A DNA stretch of 62,262 bases from an uncultured Alphaproteobacteria bacterium (GCA_937900425.1 CALCDT010000189.1:1-62262); one strand, 5' to 3'. Numbered from the stretch's first letter, positions 53,400-62,262 are shown. Notes: generated by a model not told the origin, from the sequence alone. Numbers and translations: made by a program.

Positions 53400-53638
53400 G
53401 CGGCCGGTCCCGAGGGAAGATGAAGGCGGGATCGCGGGCCGACCGATCCGGCGCGAGGCGCCTGCCGGTGCTTCGACCTCGTCCCATCGCTTGCCGCGTA
53501 TCCTCACGTCGGCGCCGCCTCGACAAAGACGGAATCTTTACGCAAATCCGGCACCTCAGAAGCGGCGAGGGCCGGCCTCGACCCGAAACGGGCGCGGGGG
53601 TGCCTCGCCCCGATCCGCAGCCGGAGCGCGCCCGTCCG
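53400..53638. other. Remainder of divergent DUF1328 / YqaA gap
   Basis: The gap between the DUF1328 start (53330) and the YqaA start (53639) is 308 bp. Apart from the EcfG-like element I see no gene, operator or hairpin in it. The frame of the YqaA gene is open upstream, but the translation is Arg/Pro-rich. Confidence 0.4.
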
Positions 53639-54220
53639 ATGTTGAGACGCCTTTACGACTGGACCCTGTCGCTCGCCTCCGGACGCCACGCCGCCACGGC
53701 GCTCGCCGGCGTCTCCTTCGTCGAGAGCTCGGTCTTCCCGATTCCGCCCGACACGCTGCTGGTGCCGATGGTGATCGCAAGGCGCGACCGCGCCTGGTGG
53801 TACGCGACGTTGTGCACGATCGCCTCGGTGCTCGGCGGCATCGCCGGCTACCTGATCGGCGCCTTCCTGTTCGATGAGCTGGCCCGGCCGATCCTCGGCG
53901 CCTACGGCTATCTCGACAAGTTCGCCGAGTTCCAGAGCTGGTACAACGACTGGGGCGTCTGGATCGTCCTCGTCGCGGGAATCACGCCCTTTCCCTACAA
54001 GGTGATCACCATCGCCAGCGGCGCCACCGGGCTCAACTTCGCCGTCTTCGTGCTCGCCAGCATCGTCGCCCGCGGCGCCCGCTTCTTCGTCGTCGCCGCG
54101 CTGCTTCACCGCTTCGGTCCGCCGATCCGCGACTTCATCGAAAAGCGGCTCGGCCTCGTCTTCAGCGTGTCCCTCGCCCTGCTGATCGGCGGTTTCGTGG
54201 TGGCGCGCTACGCGTTCTGA
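53639..54220 (+). CDS. YqaA/DedA family membrane protein (VTT domain)
   Basis: This 193-residue inner membrane protein has the motif F-V-E-S-S-V-F-P-I-P-P-D near the N-terminus and G-I-T-P-F-P-Y-K-V-I-T-I-A-S-G in the middle, with about five hydrophobic segments. DedA/VTT proteins are implicated in lipid-carrier recycling and membrane homeostasis; the YqaA branch is poorly characterised. The start at 53639 matches the family; no strong ribosome site is seen. Confidence 0.9.
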   Translation: MLRRLYDWTLSLASGRHAATALAGVSFVESSVFPIPPDTLLVPMVIARRDRAWWYATLCTIASVLGGIAGYLIGAFLFDELARPILGAYGYLDKFAEFQSWYNDWGVWIVLVAGITPFPYKVITIASGATGLNFAVFVLASIVARGARFFVVAALLHRFGPPIRDFIEKRLGLVFSVSLALLIGGFVVARYAF

Positions 54221-54537
54221 TCGCGCTGTCGACCGGCCTCCACGCGCAGGACCACTTCGCTCGGCGCCGAAGCTCCACGAGCCGGCCGGCATCGCCGCCA
54301 CCACGTCCGTGGACATTGAAGTATCCGTTCGAGACGAAGGCGGGTTCCTGTCGTTCGCGAAGTCACCCTTCGCCGGAATGGCGCCCGCCGTTTACCTCTT
54401 GTTGACCGCTCCACCGCATCGTCGAATTGAACCAATGCGGAATGACGTCCCTTCACGGCAGATCGACGGTCGATCCTGGTGAAAAGACGTGGACGACCGG
54501 GCGAAGCCGAAGAATTTCGCCGGCCGGGGGAGTGACA
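54221..54537. other. Intergenic region upstream of the chemoreceptor gene
   Basis: These 317 bp carry no recognisable gene. GC dips around 54380-54440, the likely promoter area. No operator or hairpin was identified. Confidence 0.4.
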
Positions 54538-56217
54538 ATGGGCCTTTCGATCAGGAACGTACTCGTCGGCCTCAGCCTGCTGCTGACCGCGCTCATCGCC
54601 GCCGTCGGCCTGCTGTCGAGTTCGTCGATCAACGCCATCCAGGACCGCCTGATCGAGGTCGACGAGAAGTGGTTGCCGAGCGTCGCGGCCGTCCACGCCC
54701 TCGACACGGCCATAGCCGAATACCGGATCGCCGAGAGCGCCAACATCCTGTCCTCGACCCCCGAGCAGATGGAAGCCGCCAATGCGGGCATCACGGCGGC
54801 CGATGCCAAGCTCTCCCGCAGCCGGGCGATCGTCGAGGCGCTGATCTCGACGCCCGAGGAGCGCGCCGCCTACGACCGGTTCGCCACCGAGTGGAACGAC
54901 TACCAGGGGCTGCACGCCCAGATGGTCCAGCTGACGGAGACCTACCGCGTCGAGGACGCCTCGCTGTTCTTCAAGGGTGAGATGGCCGACGCCTATGCGG
55001 TCATGACCGCGACGCTCGCCGACCTGATCCGCTACAACTCGGACGGCTCGGCCGACGCCTTCGCCGTCAGCGCCGGCGTCCACGCCGCCGCGATCTGGCG
55101 CAACTACGCGATGACCGCCGTCGGAACGCTGATCGGTCTCGCCGCGATCGTCTTCATCGTCCTGCGGGTGACCCGGCCGGTCGGCGTTCTTTCGGCGACC
55201 ATCTCGCAGATCGCGGACGGCCGCTTCGACGCGGCGGTCGAGGGAACGGCCCGCGGCGACGAGATCGGCGCCATGGCCCGCGCCGTCGACGGCTTCCGCG
55301 GCAAGCTCGCCGAAGCGGAGCGGATGCGGCGCGAGCAGGCCGAGCACGACGCGCTCGCCGCCCGCCGTGCCCGCGAGGAGCGGCTCAAGATCGCCGACGA
55401 CCTCAAGACCCGGGTCGGCGGCCTCGCCGACGCCTTCCTCGCCTCCTCGCAGCGGGTGTCGGGGGCCGCCACCAATTTGTCGCGCACCGCCGAGCAGACC
55501 TCGCACGAGGCCGAGAGCGTTTCGCTGGCCGCCGGCGAGGCCGCCACCAGCATCCAGACCGTCGCGGCGTCGGCCGAGGAACTCGCCGCTTCCGTGCAGG
55601 AGATCAACGGCCAGGTGGTCCATTCGGCCAACGTCGCCGACACCGCCTTCCGCGAGGCCGAATCCGCCAACCGCCACATCTCGACCCTCGCCGAGGCGGC
55701 CGGGGCGATCGGCGACGTCGTCAACCTCATCAAGGGCATCGCCGACCAGACCAACCTTCTCGCCCTCAATGCCACCATCGAGGCCGCCCGCGCCGGCGAG
55801 GCCGGAAGGGGCTTTGCGGTCGTCGCCCAGGAGGTCAAGCAGCTCGCCTCCCAGACCGCGAGGGCGACCGGCGAGATCTCGGCCAAGATCGGCGAGATGC
55901 AACTGGCCACCGACACCGCGGTCGGCTCGATCACCGAGATCGTCCGCACCATCGCCGACGTCAAGGAGATCGCCGCGGCGATCGCCGGCGCCGTCGAGGA
56001 GCAGGGCGCCGCCACCGCCGAGATCGCCGGCAACACCAGCCTCGCCGCCCATGGCGCCAACCGCGTCACCGGCAACATCGGCAACGTCGGCAAGTCGGCC
56101 GAGCGCACCGGCGAGGCGTCGGGCGAATTGATGGAACTCTCTGGCAGCCTGTCGGCCCAGGCCGAGGACCTGCGCCGCGCCGTCGAGGGCTTCGTCGCGG
56201 ACCTGCGATCGGCCTGA
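54538..56217 (+). CDS. Methyl-accepting chemotaxis protein
   Basis: This 559-residue transmembrane chemoreceptor has helix 1 at about 7-29, a periplasmic four-helix-bundle-like sensor of about 160 residues (4HB_MCP type), helix 2 at about 192-213, then a HAMP domain with the R-P-V-G-V-L motif. A long cytoplasmic coiled coil follows, whose tip reads N-L-L-A-L-N-A-T-I-E-A-A-R-A-G-E-A-G-R-G. No C-terminal CheR/CheB pentapeptide is seen. GGGGGAG lies 7 nt before the ATG at 54538. Ligand unknown. Confidence 0.95.
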   Translation: MGLSIRNVLVGLSLLLTALIAAVGLLSSSSINAIQDRLIEVDEKWLPSVAAVHALDTAIAEYRIAESANILSSTPEQMEAANAGITAADAKLSRSRAIVEALISTPEERAAYDRFATEWNDYQGLHAQMVQLTETYRVEDASLFFKGEMADAYAVMTATLADLIRYNSDGSADAFAVSAGVHAAAIWRNYAMTAVGTLIGLAAIVFIVLRVTRPVGVLSATISQIADGRFDAAVEGTARGDEIGAMARAVDGFRGKLAEAERMRREQAEHDALAARRAREERLKIADDLKTRVGGLADAFLASSQRVSGAATNLSRTAEQTSHEAESVSLAAGEAATSIQTVAASAEELAASVQEINGQVVHSANVADTAFREAESANRHISTLAEAAGAIGDVVNLIKGIADQTNLLALNATIEAARAGEAGRGFAVVAQEVKQLASQTARATGEISAKIGEMQLATDTAVGSITEIVRTIADVKEIAAAIAGAVEEQGAATAEIAGNTSLAAHGANRVTGNIGNVGKSAERTGEASGELMELSGSLSAQAEDLRRAVEGFVADLRSA

Positions 56218-56244
56218 GCCGGACGCGGGATCGGCGGAAAGACA

Positions 56245-56287
56245 CGAGGAAGGGCGCCGCCGGCGAGGGTCATGGCGCCCTTCCTCG
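56245..56287 (+). terminator. Hairpin after the chemoreceptor gene
   Basis: CGAGGAAGGGCGCC (56245-56258) pairs perfectly with 56274-56287 around a 15-nt loop, starting 28 bp past the stop. No T-run follows, so it is a possible but not certain terminator. Confidence 0.55.
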
Positions 56288-56469
56288 TCGTGTGACGGCC
56301 GCCCGCGCGGGTATCCCTCGCAATTCAGGCCGGCCCGCCGCCACCGCTCGGGGCTTGCCGAGGGCCCGCGGCCTTTCTATCGTCGCGCCCGGCCGAAGGC
56401 CGGTGCGTCGCGACCTGGCGCGCCGCGGCCCCGTCCGTCTCCTCGCCCGCCCGTGAAAGCCGCGCCGAC

Positions 56470-57633
56470 ATGAAGCCAACCAATCCGATCTTCACCGGCA
56501 TGCCGACCACCATCTTCGAGACGATGTCGGCGCTCGCCCGCGAGACCGGGGCGATCAACCTCGGCCAGGGCTTTCCCGACGTCGACGGGCCGCAGGAGAT
56601 CCGCGCGAAGGCGGCGGAGGTCGCCCTCGCCGGGCCGAACCAGTATCCCTCGATGATGGGCATTCCCGAGCTGCGCCAGGCGGTGGCCGCCGCCAACGCG
56701 CGGTTCTACGGCCTCGACGTCGACTGGCAGAGCGAGGTGCTCGTCACCTCGGGCGCCACCGAGGCGCTGGCCGACGCGATCTTCGGCCTCGTCGCGCCCG
56801 GCGACGAGGTCGTCGTCATCGAGCCGTTCTACGACAGCTACGTCCCGATCATCCGCCAGGCCGGCGGCACGCCGGTCTTCCTGCGGATCACGCCGCCCGA
56901 ATGGCGGCTCGACCCGCAGGCGCTGGCGCAGGCTTTCTCGCCGCGCACCAAGGCGATCATCGTCAACGATCCGATGAACCCGGCCGGCAAGGTTTTCACC
57001 CGCGAAGAACTCGTCCTGATCGCCGACCTCTGCCTCGCCCACGACGCCTACGTCATCGCCGACGAGGTCTATGAGCACCTGACCTTCGACGGCCGCCGCC
57101 ACGAGACGCTGATGGCCTTCCCCGGCATGCGCGAGCGGGTGGTGCGGATCGGCTCGGCCGGCAAGACCTTCTCGCTGACCGGCTGGAAGATCGGCTACGT
57201 GACGGCGGCGCCGAACCTGCTCGGCCCGATCGCCAAGGCGCACCAGTTCGTCACCTTCACGACGCCGCCGAATCTCCAGGCCGCCGTCGCCCACGGCCTC
57301 TCGCTCGGCGACGACTATTTCGCCGACCTCGCCGCGACCCAGGCGGCCAAGCGCGACCGGCTGTCGGCCGGCCTTCGCGCGGCGGGTTTCACGGTGATGG
57401 CCTGTGGCGGCACCTATTTCGTCACCACCGACACCGGGCCGCTCGGCATCGACGACGACGCGGCCGCCTGCATCCGCCTGACGCGCGAGGCCGGCGTCGC
57501 CGCCGTGCCGGTCTCGGCCTTCTACGCCAGTGCGCCGCCGACCCGCTTCATCCGCTTCTGCTTCTGCAAGCGCGACGAGGTGCTCGACGCCGCGGTCGAG
57601 CGGCTCGATCGCTGGCTGCGCCGCGTCGCCTGA
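56470..57633 (+). CDS. PLP-dependent aminotransferase (class I/II)
   Basis: This 387-residue fold-type I aminotransferase has the N-terminal I-N-L-G-Q-G-F-P-D and the PLP-lysine in S-A-G-K-T-F-S-L-T-G-W-K-I-G-Y. N-D-P-M-N-P-A-G-K also fits the methionine/kynurenine-type (YbdL-like) branch. It is followed by an asparaginase gene. Substrate not certain; methionine or aromatic amino acids are typical of this branch. Confidence 0.93.
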   Translation: MKPTNPIFTGMPTTIFETMSALARETGAINLGQGFPDVDGPQEIRAKAAEVALAGPNQYPSMMGIPELRQAVAAANARFYGLDVDWQSEVLVTSGATEALADAIFGLVAPGDEVVVIEPFYDSYVPIIRQAGGTPVFLRITPPEWRLDPQALAQAFSPRTKAIIVNDPMNPAGKVFTREELVLIADLCLAHDAYVIADEVYEHLTFDGRRHETLMAFPGMRERVVRIGSAGKTFSLTGWKIGYVTAAPNLLGPIAKAHQFVTFTTPPNLQAAVAHGLSLGDDYFADLAATQAAKRDRLSAGLRAAGFTVMACGGTYFVTTDTGPLGIDDDAAACIRLTREAGVAAVPVSAFYASAPPTRFIRFCFCKRDEVLDAAVERLDRWLRRVA

Positions 57634-57706
57634 TCGTCGGCCCCCCGTCGCCGGCACCCGTCTCCGTCCCGAGACCGCACCGAGAAAAATCCGAAGGTAT
57701 CCCGGC

Positions 57707-58720
57707 ATGACCAATCCGGTTCTGGTCGAAGTCACCCGCGGCGGGGTCGTCGAAAGCCGCCATCGCGGTTCGATCGTCGTCGTCGACGCCGACGGCAACG
57801 ACCTGCTCTCGCTCGGCAACGTCACCGCGCCGGTGTTTCCGCGCTCGGCGATCAAGGCCTTCCAGGCGCTGCCGCTGCTCGAGAGCGGCGCGGCCGACCG
57901 CTTCGGCCTCTCCGACGCGGCGATCGCGCTCGCGGTCTCCTCGCACAACGGCGAGGCGGCCCACGTCGACACCGCCCGGGCGATGCTGAAGGCCTGCGGC
58001 TGCGACGAGGGCTGCCTCGAATGCGGACCGCAGCCGCCCGAGCGCGAGGCCGACAAGGCCCGTCTCGCCCGGATCGGGGCTCGGCCGGGGCGGATGCACA
58101 ACAACTGCTCGGGCAAGCACGCCGGCTTCATCTGCGCCTCGGTCGCCATGGGGGTCGATCCGAAAGGCTACGCCAAATGCGGCCATCCGCTGATGGACGC
58201 GGTGATCGACGCCGTCTGCGACATGACCGGGGCGCCTTTCGCCGAAGATCTCTGCGGCACCGACGGCTGCTCGATCCCGACCTTCGCCGTGCCGCTGACC
58301 GCGCTCGCCCACGGTTTCGCCCGCTTCGCGAACGGCGCGGGCCTCGGCCCGGAGCGGGCGCGGGCGGCGGCGCGGATCCGGACGGCGGTGGCGGCGAACC
58401 CGTTCATGGTCGCCGGCAGCGGCCGCTTCTGCACCCGGGCGATGGAGGCGCTGGGGGCGCGGGCCTTCGTCAAGACCGGCGCCGAGGGCGTCTTCACCGT
58501 GGCCCTGCCCGAGCAAGGCCTCGGCATCGCCGTGAAGATCGACGACGGCGCCGCCCGCGCCTCCGAGGTCGTCACCGCCGAGGCGATCGCGAGCTTCCTC
58601 AAGCTCGGCGGCGAGGCCCTCGCCGCTCTCCGCCGCCCGGCGATCCTCTCGCGCATGAAGGAGACCGTCGGCGAAATCCGAGCCTCCGAGGCGCTGACGC
58701 GGGCGCTGTCGGCGGGCTGA
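57707..58720 (+). CDS. L-asparaginase (Rhizobium etli type II family)
   Basis: This 337-residue protein belongs to the Asparaginase_II family (PF06089), unrelated to the E. coli enzymes. Signatures are S-S-H-N-G-E-A-A-H-V, M-H-N-N-C-S-G-K-H-A-G-F and C-G-T-D-G-C-S-I-P-T-F-A, with conserved cysteines and the S-x-x-K-type active site. It hydrolyses asparagine to aspartate and ammonia. It starts 73 bp after the aminotransferase. Confidence 0.93.
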   Translation: MTNPVLVEVTRGGVVESRHRGSIVVVDADGNDLLSLGNVTAPVFPRSAIKAFQALPLLESGAADRFGLSDAAIALAVSSHNGEAAHVDTARAMLKACGCDEGCLECGPQPPEREADKARLARIGARPGRMHNNCSGKHAGFICASVAMGVDPKGYAKCGHPLMDAVIDAVCDMTGAPFAEDLCGTDGCSIPTFAVPLTALAHGFARFANGAGLGPERARAAARIRTAVAANPFMVAGSGRFCTRAMEALGARAFVKTGAEGVFTVALPEQGLGIAVKIDDGAARASEVVTAEAIASFLKLGGEALAALRRPAILSRMKETVGEIRASEALTRALSAG

Positions 58721-60079
58721 TCAGCCGACCCGGTTGTTTTCGATGGTGAGGTGCGGGAAGTTCGCCGCGCTCGCCCTCGCGAGGTCGCCGGTGACGAGCA
58801 GGCCGCCGCGAAGGCCGCGGATCGCGCCCTCGCTCTGGCCCTCGATGACGTTGTCGGCGAGCACGGCGTGGCCGGCGGTCTCGGCCACCGAGACGGCGAT
58901 GCCGACACGCCCGCCGCGCAGCACGTTGGCCGAGGCGACGACGTTGCGCAGCCGCCCGCCCGGACCGAGCATCAGCGCGACGCTCGCGGCGTCCTCGACG
59001 ACATTGCCGGTGACCGAGGCGTCGGCCTCGACCGCGATGCCGACGCCGTCGTTTCCGGCCTCGTCGTCGCCGCCGCGCAGGCGGCGCAGGACGTTGCCCT
59101 GGCAGACCGTGAGCCGGGCCGCCGCGGTGCCGCTCGACAGGCGGATGCCGGCGCCGGCCTCCTCGACGAGATTGCCGGACAGCACCGCCCCCTCGTTGCC
59201 GGCCTCGAGGTCGATCGCCGCGCCGCCGGACCGCAGGCAGCTGTTGCCGACGAGCTGGAGGTTGGCGCTCTCGCTGGCGGCGATCGCCGAGGTGGCGCAG
59301 TCGGTGACGCGGTTGCCGGTGACGATCACGGCGCCGGCCCGCGTCAGGCGGATGCCGGTCCCGGTCCGCCCGCCGGCCCCGGTCGGCCGGGCGATGCGCT
59401 CGATGCGGTTGCCCGAAACGATGCTGCCGTCCTCCCCCGCGTCCCAGCGCGTCAGCGCGACGCCGGCCTCGCCGCAGTCGGTGACGGTGTTGTCGGAGAT
59501 CGTCAGCCCGCCGCTCTCCACCGCCGAGAGACCGATGTCGGCGGCGCCGCTGATCCGGTTGGAGGTGATGCGACCGGCGGTGCGCGTCAGCACCAGCGCC
59601 GAGCCGGAGCTGCCGACGATCTCGCTGCGCTCGATGACAAGGTCGCGGACGTCGCGGAAGGCGAGCAGGCCGGCTTCGGGATCGTCGAGCGAGCGGTTGG
59701 CGCCGTCGATGACGACGCCGTCGATGCCGACGTTCGACGCGTCCGCGCAGTCGAGCAGCCGCCCGCCGCCCGAATAGACGAGGCGGGACTGGCCCGGCAC
59801 ACCGATGACGTGGACGCCGGCCGGCAGCACCAGGTTGGAGACCTCGTAGCGACCCGGCGGCAGGAACAGCGGCCGGCCCTCGCGGCCGGCCCGGTCGAGC
59901 GCTGCCTGCATCACCTTGCTCTGGTCGTCGCCCGCCGCGGCCAGCAACTCGTCGCCGCCGCCGAATGACCCGCGCAGTCCGGCGAGCCGCGCCCGCTCCG
60001 TTTCGGATCGGGCCGGGACCAGCATCATCCCGGTGCCGACGGTGGCCATCGTGCCATAGAGGAACGCGCGCCGATCCAT
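58721..60079 (-). CDS. TIGR03808-type Tat-exported parallel beta-helix repeat protein
   Basis: This 452-residue protein has an N-terminal twin-arginine leader, D-R-R-A-F-L-Y-G-T. It then has repeated right-handed parallel beta-helix turns with G-N-R, S-x-N and I-x-x-N patterns, e.g. I-S-D-N-T-V-T-D-C and V-T-G-N-R-V-T-D-C. This matches TIGR03808, known almost only from Rhizobiales, function unknown. The fold suggests binding or cleaving a polysaccharide in the periplasm. It converges on the asparaginase gene; the two stops abut. Confidence 0.93.
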   Translation of the reverse strand: MDRRAFLYGTMATVGTGMMLVPARSETERARLAGLRGSFGGGDELLAAAGDDQSKVMQAALDRAGREGRPLFLPPGRYEVSNLVLPAGVHVIGVPGQSRLVYSGGGRLLDCADASNVGIDGVVIDGANRSLDDPEAGLLAFRDVRDLVIERSEIVGSSGSALVLTRTAGRITSNRISGAADIGLSAVESGGLTISDNTVTDCGEAGVALTRWDAGEDGSIVSGNRIERIARPTGAGGRTGTGIRLTRAGAVIVTGNRVTDCATSAIAASESANLQLVGNSCLRSGGAAIDLEAGNEGAVLSGNLVEEAGAGIRLSSGTAAARLTVCQGNVLRRLRGGDDEAGNDGVGIAVEADASVTGNVVEDAASVALMLGPGGRLRNVVASANVLRGGRVGIAVSVAETAGHAVLADNVIEGQSEGAIRGLRGGLLVTGDLARASAANFPHLTIENNRVG

Positions 60080-60316
60080 AGTGGTGCTCCTTGCCGCTGT
60101 CGGGAGGTGTGCAGCAAGGATCGTTCCGGGAAGAGGTGGAGCGGCGGGGGAACGGGCTCGCGCCCCGGTGAGCCGGGTGCCGCCGCGACGACTCCGATGC
60201 CCTGCCGCTGGCGACGCAGGGCGAGCGACGTCAGGGACTTGACGGGAACGACCCGGCCGGCGTCGGCCGGTCGGGTCGCGGGCTTTACTCGGAGGATGAC
60301 CGACGTCGTCGTGCCG

Positions 60317-61144
60317 TCAGTGGATCTGGCCGGCCTGGGCGCCGGAGCCCTCGCGGGCCTTGCCGAGGCTCGGCTTCTGGCCGAGCGGGGTGACCTTCTC
60401 GCGCACCGAGAATTCGGCGCGGCCGTCGAGCGATGGGCCGGAGGTCCAGCGACCCTGCGGCGTCGGCTCGTCGAGCGAGGTGTTGAGGAAGTAGTAGGAG
60501 TGCTCGGTCGCCTCGTGGCTCTCCGGCGTGGCATTGGGGATCGGCAGCTGCTTCGCGAAGCCGCCGAGTTCCTCGATCACCGCCAGCCACTGTTGCTGGT
60601 GCATGGTGTCGCGGGCGATCAGGAAGGACAGCATGTCCTTCATGCCGGCATCGTCGGTCATGTTGTAGAGCCGGGAAGCGAGCACCCGGCCGCCGGCCTC
60701 GGCGGTGGCGTTGGCCAGCATGTCGGCGCCGATGTTGCCGGTGGCGTAGACGTGGCTCATGTCGAAGGGCACGCCGTTGGCGTTGACCGGCATCGCCGAG
60801 AGCCCCGACGACAGGATGTGGCGCGGGTTCATGCCGCCGAGGATGGCGCCGACCACGGGATCCTGCGCCGCCTCCTCCTGCATCGACAGCGGCGCGCCCT
60901 CGAGGTTGAGGGCGACGGCGTGGCCGAGGAATTCGATGTGCGAAAGCTCCTCGGTGGCGGTCATCATCAGCATGTCGCGATATTTCGCCGGGCCCCGCGC
61001 GCCCATCGCCTGGAAGAAATACTGCATAGCGACGCGAATTTCGCCCTCGATGCCGCCGATCGCCTGCTGGAGATACTTGGCGAATTCGGGGTTCGGCTTG
61101 TCGACGCGCACTTCGTACTGCAGCTTCGAAGAATGATGGAACAT
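60317..61144 (-). CDS. Manganese catalase
   Basis: This 275-residue ferritin-like protein has a di-manganese site. Ligand regions are G-E-I-R-V-A-M-Q-Y-F, T-E-E-L-S-H-I-E, a central E-A-G-G-R segment, and R-D-T-M-H-Q-Q-Q-W. It disproportionates hydrogen peroxide without haem. The C-terminal tail is loose and partly basic, as in the family. An EcfG-like promoter upstream puts it in the likely general stress set. Confidence 0.95.
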   Translation of the reverse strand: MFHHSSKLQYEVRVDKPNPEFAKYLQQAIGGIEGEIRVAMQYFFQAMGARGPAKYRDMLMMTATEELSHIEFLGHAVALNLEGAPLSMQEEAAQDPVVGAILGGMNPRHILSSGLSAMPVNANGVPFDMSHVYATGNIGADMLANATAEAGGRVLASRLYNMTDDAGMKDMLSFLIARDTMHQQQWLAVIEELGGFAKQLPIPNATPESHEATEHSYYFLNTSLDEPTPQGRWTSGPSLDGRAEFSVREKVTPLGQKPSLGKAREGSGAQAGQIH

Positions 61145-61198
61145 GATGATCTGCCTCTCGTGGAAATTCGTCGGCAAGGCACGTCCTTGCGGCCGTCG

Positions 61199-61223
61199 AA
61201 CCGCGAGGGTGCCGATCGGTTCC
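61199..61223 (-). promoter_or_regulatory. EcfG-like promoter for Mn catalase (imperfect -10)
   Basis: On the minus strand GGAAC (61223-61219) is followed after 16 nt by GGTT (61202-61199), which differs from CGTT at one base. It lies 54 bp upstream of the ATG. Confidence 0.4.
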
Positions 61224-61266
61224 GGCGGAATGCGGAGAGGGGAGGGGGGGCCGCCGGCTGGCGGCG

Positions 61267-62262
61267 TCAGATGCCGAGCCGGCCGGCGATCTCCGCCGCG
61301 GCGAGCGAGGCCGCGGCGCGGCCCTCGCGCACCTCGACTTCGAGCCGGCGCACCAGCGCGCGGATATCGGGATCGCGCTCCAGCCGCTCGTGGAAGCGGG
61401 CGAGAACCATCTCGCGCATCCAGTGCACCTGCTGGGCCCGGCGCTTCTCGGCGAAGCGCCCGGATTTTCCTGTCGCCTCGCGGTAGCGGCCGATCTCGGT
61501 CCAGAGCTCGTCGAGCCCGAGGTTGGAGAGGCCGGAGATGGTGATCACCGGCGGCGTCCAGTCCGGCGAGGCCGGGGCGAGGATGTGCAGCGCCGCGCGA
61601 TATTCCGACGCCGCCGCCCGGGCGCGGGCGGCGTTGTCGCCCTCGGCCTTGTTGACGGCGATCAGGTCGGCGAGTTCGAGCACGCCCTTCTTGATGCCCT
61701 GCAACTCGTCGCCGGCGCCGGGCAGCATCAGCACGAGGAAGAAGTCGACCATCTCGGCGACCGTCGTCTCCGACTGGCCGACGCCGACGGTCTCGACGAG
61801 GATGACGTCGAAGCCGGCGGCCTCGCACAGCAGCATGGTCTCGCGCGTCTTGGCCGCGACGCCGCCGAGGGTGCCGGCGGAGGGCGAGGGGCGGACGTAG
61901 GCGTTGCGGTCGAGCGAAAGCCGCGCCATCCGCGTCTTGTCGCCGAGGATCGAGCCGCCGGTGCGGCTCGACGACGGGTCGACCGCCAGCACCGCGACCT
62001 TGTGGCCGAGGGCGGTGAGGTTGGTGCCGAACTGGTCGATGGTCGTCGATTTGCCGACGCCTGGAACGCCGGTGATGCCGATCCGGAGCGAGCGGCCGGT
62101 GTCGCCGACGAGTTCCTGCAGCAGGGCGCGGGCGACGGCCTGGTGTTCGGGCTTGCGCGATTCGACGAGGGTGATGGCCCGGGCGAGAACGCCGCGGTTG
62201 CCGGCGCGGATGCCCGCCGCCATGGCGCCGACGTCGAGCGGGCGCGGCGCCGGGGGCGGCTC
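61267..62262 (-). CDS. meaB: Methylmalonyl-CoA mutase-associated GTPase MeaB (5' end off window)
   Basis: This G3E-family GTPase protects and reactivates methylmalonyl-CoA mutase by gating cobalamin loading. It has the P-loop G-I-T-G-V-P-G-V-G-K-S-T, D-P-S-S-S-R-T-G-G-S-I-L-G-D-K-T-R-M, and N-K-A-E-G-D as the guanine-specificity motif. An internal ATG at 62223 is in frame, but the frame is open to the right edge (E-P-P-P-A-P-R-P-L-D-V-G-A before it), so the true start is probably outside. No mutase gene is visible. Confidence 0.92.
   Translation of the reverse strand, partial: EPPPAPRPLDVGAMAAGIRAGNRGVLARAITLVESRKPEHQAVARALLQELVGDTGRSLRIGITGVPGVGKSTTIDQFGTNLTALGHKVAVLAVDPSSSRTGGSILGDKTRMARLSLDRNAYVRPSPSAGTLGGVAAKTRETMLLCEAAGFDVILVETVGVGQSETTVAEMVDFFLVLMLPGAGDELQGIKKGVLELADLIAVNKAEGDNAARARAAASEYRAALHILAPASPDWTPPVITISGLSNLGLDELWTEIGRYREATGKSGRFAEKRRAQQVHWMREMVLARFHERLERDPDIRALVRRLEVEVREGRAAASLAAAEIAGRLGI

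Noticed and set aside
54208..56052. Minus-strand 614-codon open frame opposite the chemoreceptor
   Set aside because: Antisense shadow; the plus strand has unmistakable HAMP and MCP motifs.

Overview
The window is about 62 kb of very GC-rich bacterial DNA. Its gene content points to an alphaproteobacterium of the order Hyphomicrobiales (Rhizobiales). The evidence is a TIGR03808-type Tat-exported repeat protein, a Rhizobium-type asparaginase, a DUF1328 stress protein behind an EcfG-like promoter, GC-rich palindromic repeats of rhizobial style, and high GC at third codon positions. I do not assign a genus. No rRNA, tRNA, CRISPR array, prophage or insertion sequence was recognised.

Layout. 0-7.2 kb: a MATE exporter (minus), with an open frame coupled to its stop running off the left edge, then the myo-inositol operon iolC(-DUF2090 fusion)-iolD-iolB (plus). 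7.1-9.4 kb: a lower-GC patch with a GSCFA protein and an SGNH-like partner. 9.5-10.7 kb: a globin and Dps. 10.8-16.3 kb: the glycine cleavage operon gcvT-gcvH-gcvPA-[DUF559]-gcvPB (minus) behind a tandem glycine riboswitch. A DUF559 endonuclease-fold gene and a pair of 46-bp inverted repeats sit between the two P-protein genes. 16.5-18 kb: an unrecognised membrane protein and a lipoprotein. 18.3-21.8 kb: ispH, thrB, rnhA and a lipid kinase, mostly overlapping. 22.2-25.9 kb: a 1205-residue RTX protein with an embedded C-type lectin-like domain.

25.9-32.6 kb: a minus-strand surface-polysaccharide block (acyltransferase, BioF2/CelD-like GNAT, GH5 glycanase, WecG/TagA glycosyltransferase, polyprenyl glycosylphosphotransferase). 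32.9-37.9 kb: tetR plus an RND efflux pair with candidate operators. 38.3-40.0 kb: fhs with a clear terminator, next to a PilZ protein. 40.8-46.1 kb: a four-gene periplasmic iron operon (imelysin, di-heme oxidoreductase, imelysin-like, DUF1513). 46.1-47.5 kb: a divergent NmrA-like/HxlR pair. 47.6-53.0 kb: fructokinase, a repeat-rich gap, a LacI-family regulator with a palindromic operator, xylB and xylA. 53.1-62.3 kb: DUF1328, a YqaA/DedA protein, a chemoreceptor, an aminotransferase, asparaginase, the TIGR03808 protein, manganese catalase and meaB (5' end off the window).

How it fits together. Most of the window is metabolic: inositol, glycine/C1 (gcv, fhs), xylose/fructose and asparagine use. 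There are surface and export modules and a scattered general stress set. The three genes dps, the DUF1328 gene and the Mn catalase each have a GGAAC-N16-(C/G)GTT element upstream, which suggests shared EcfG control. The least explained items are the membrane protein at 16.5 kb, the GSCFA/SGNH pair, the DUF559 gene inside gcv, and the RTX-lectin protein.
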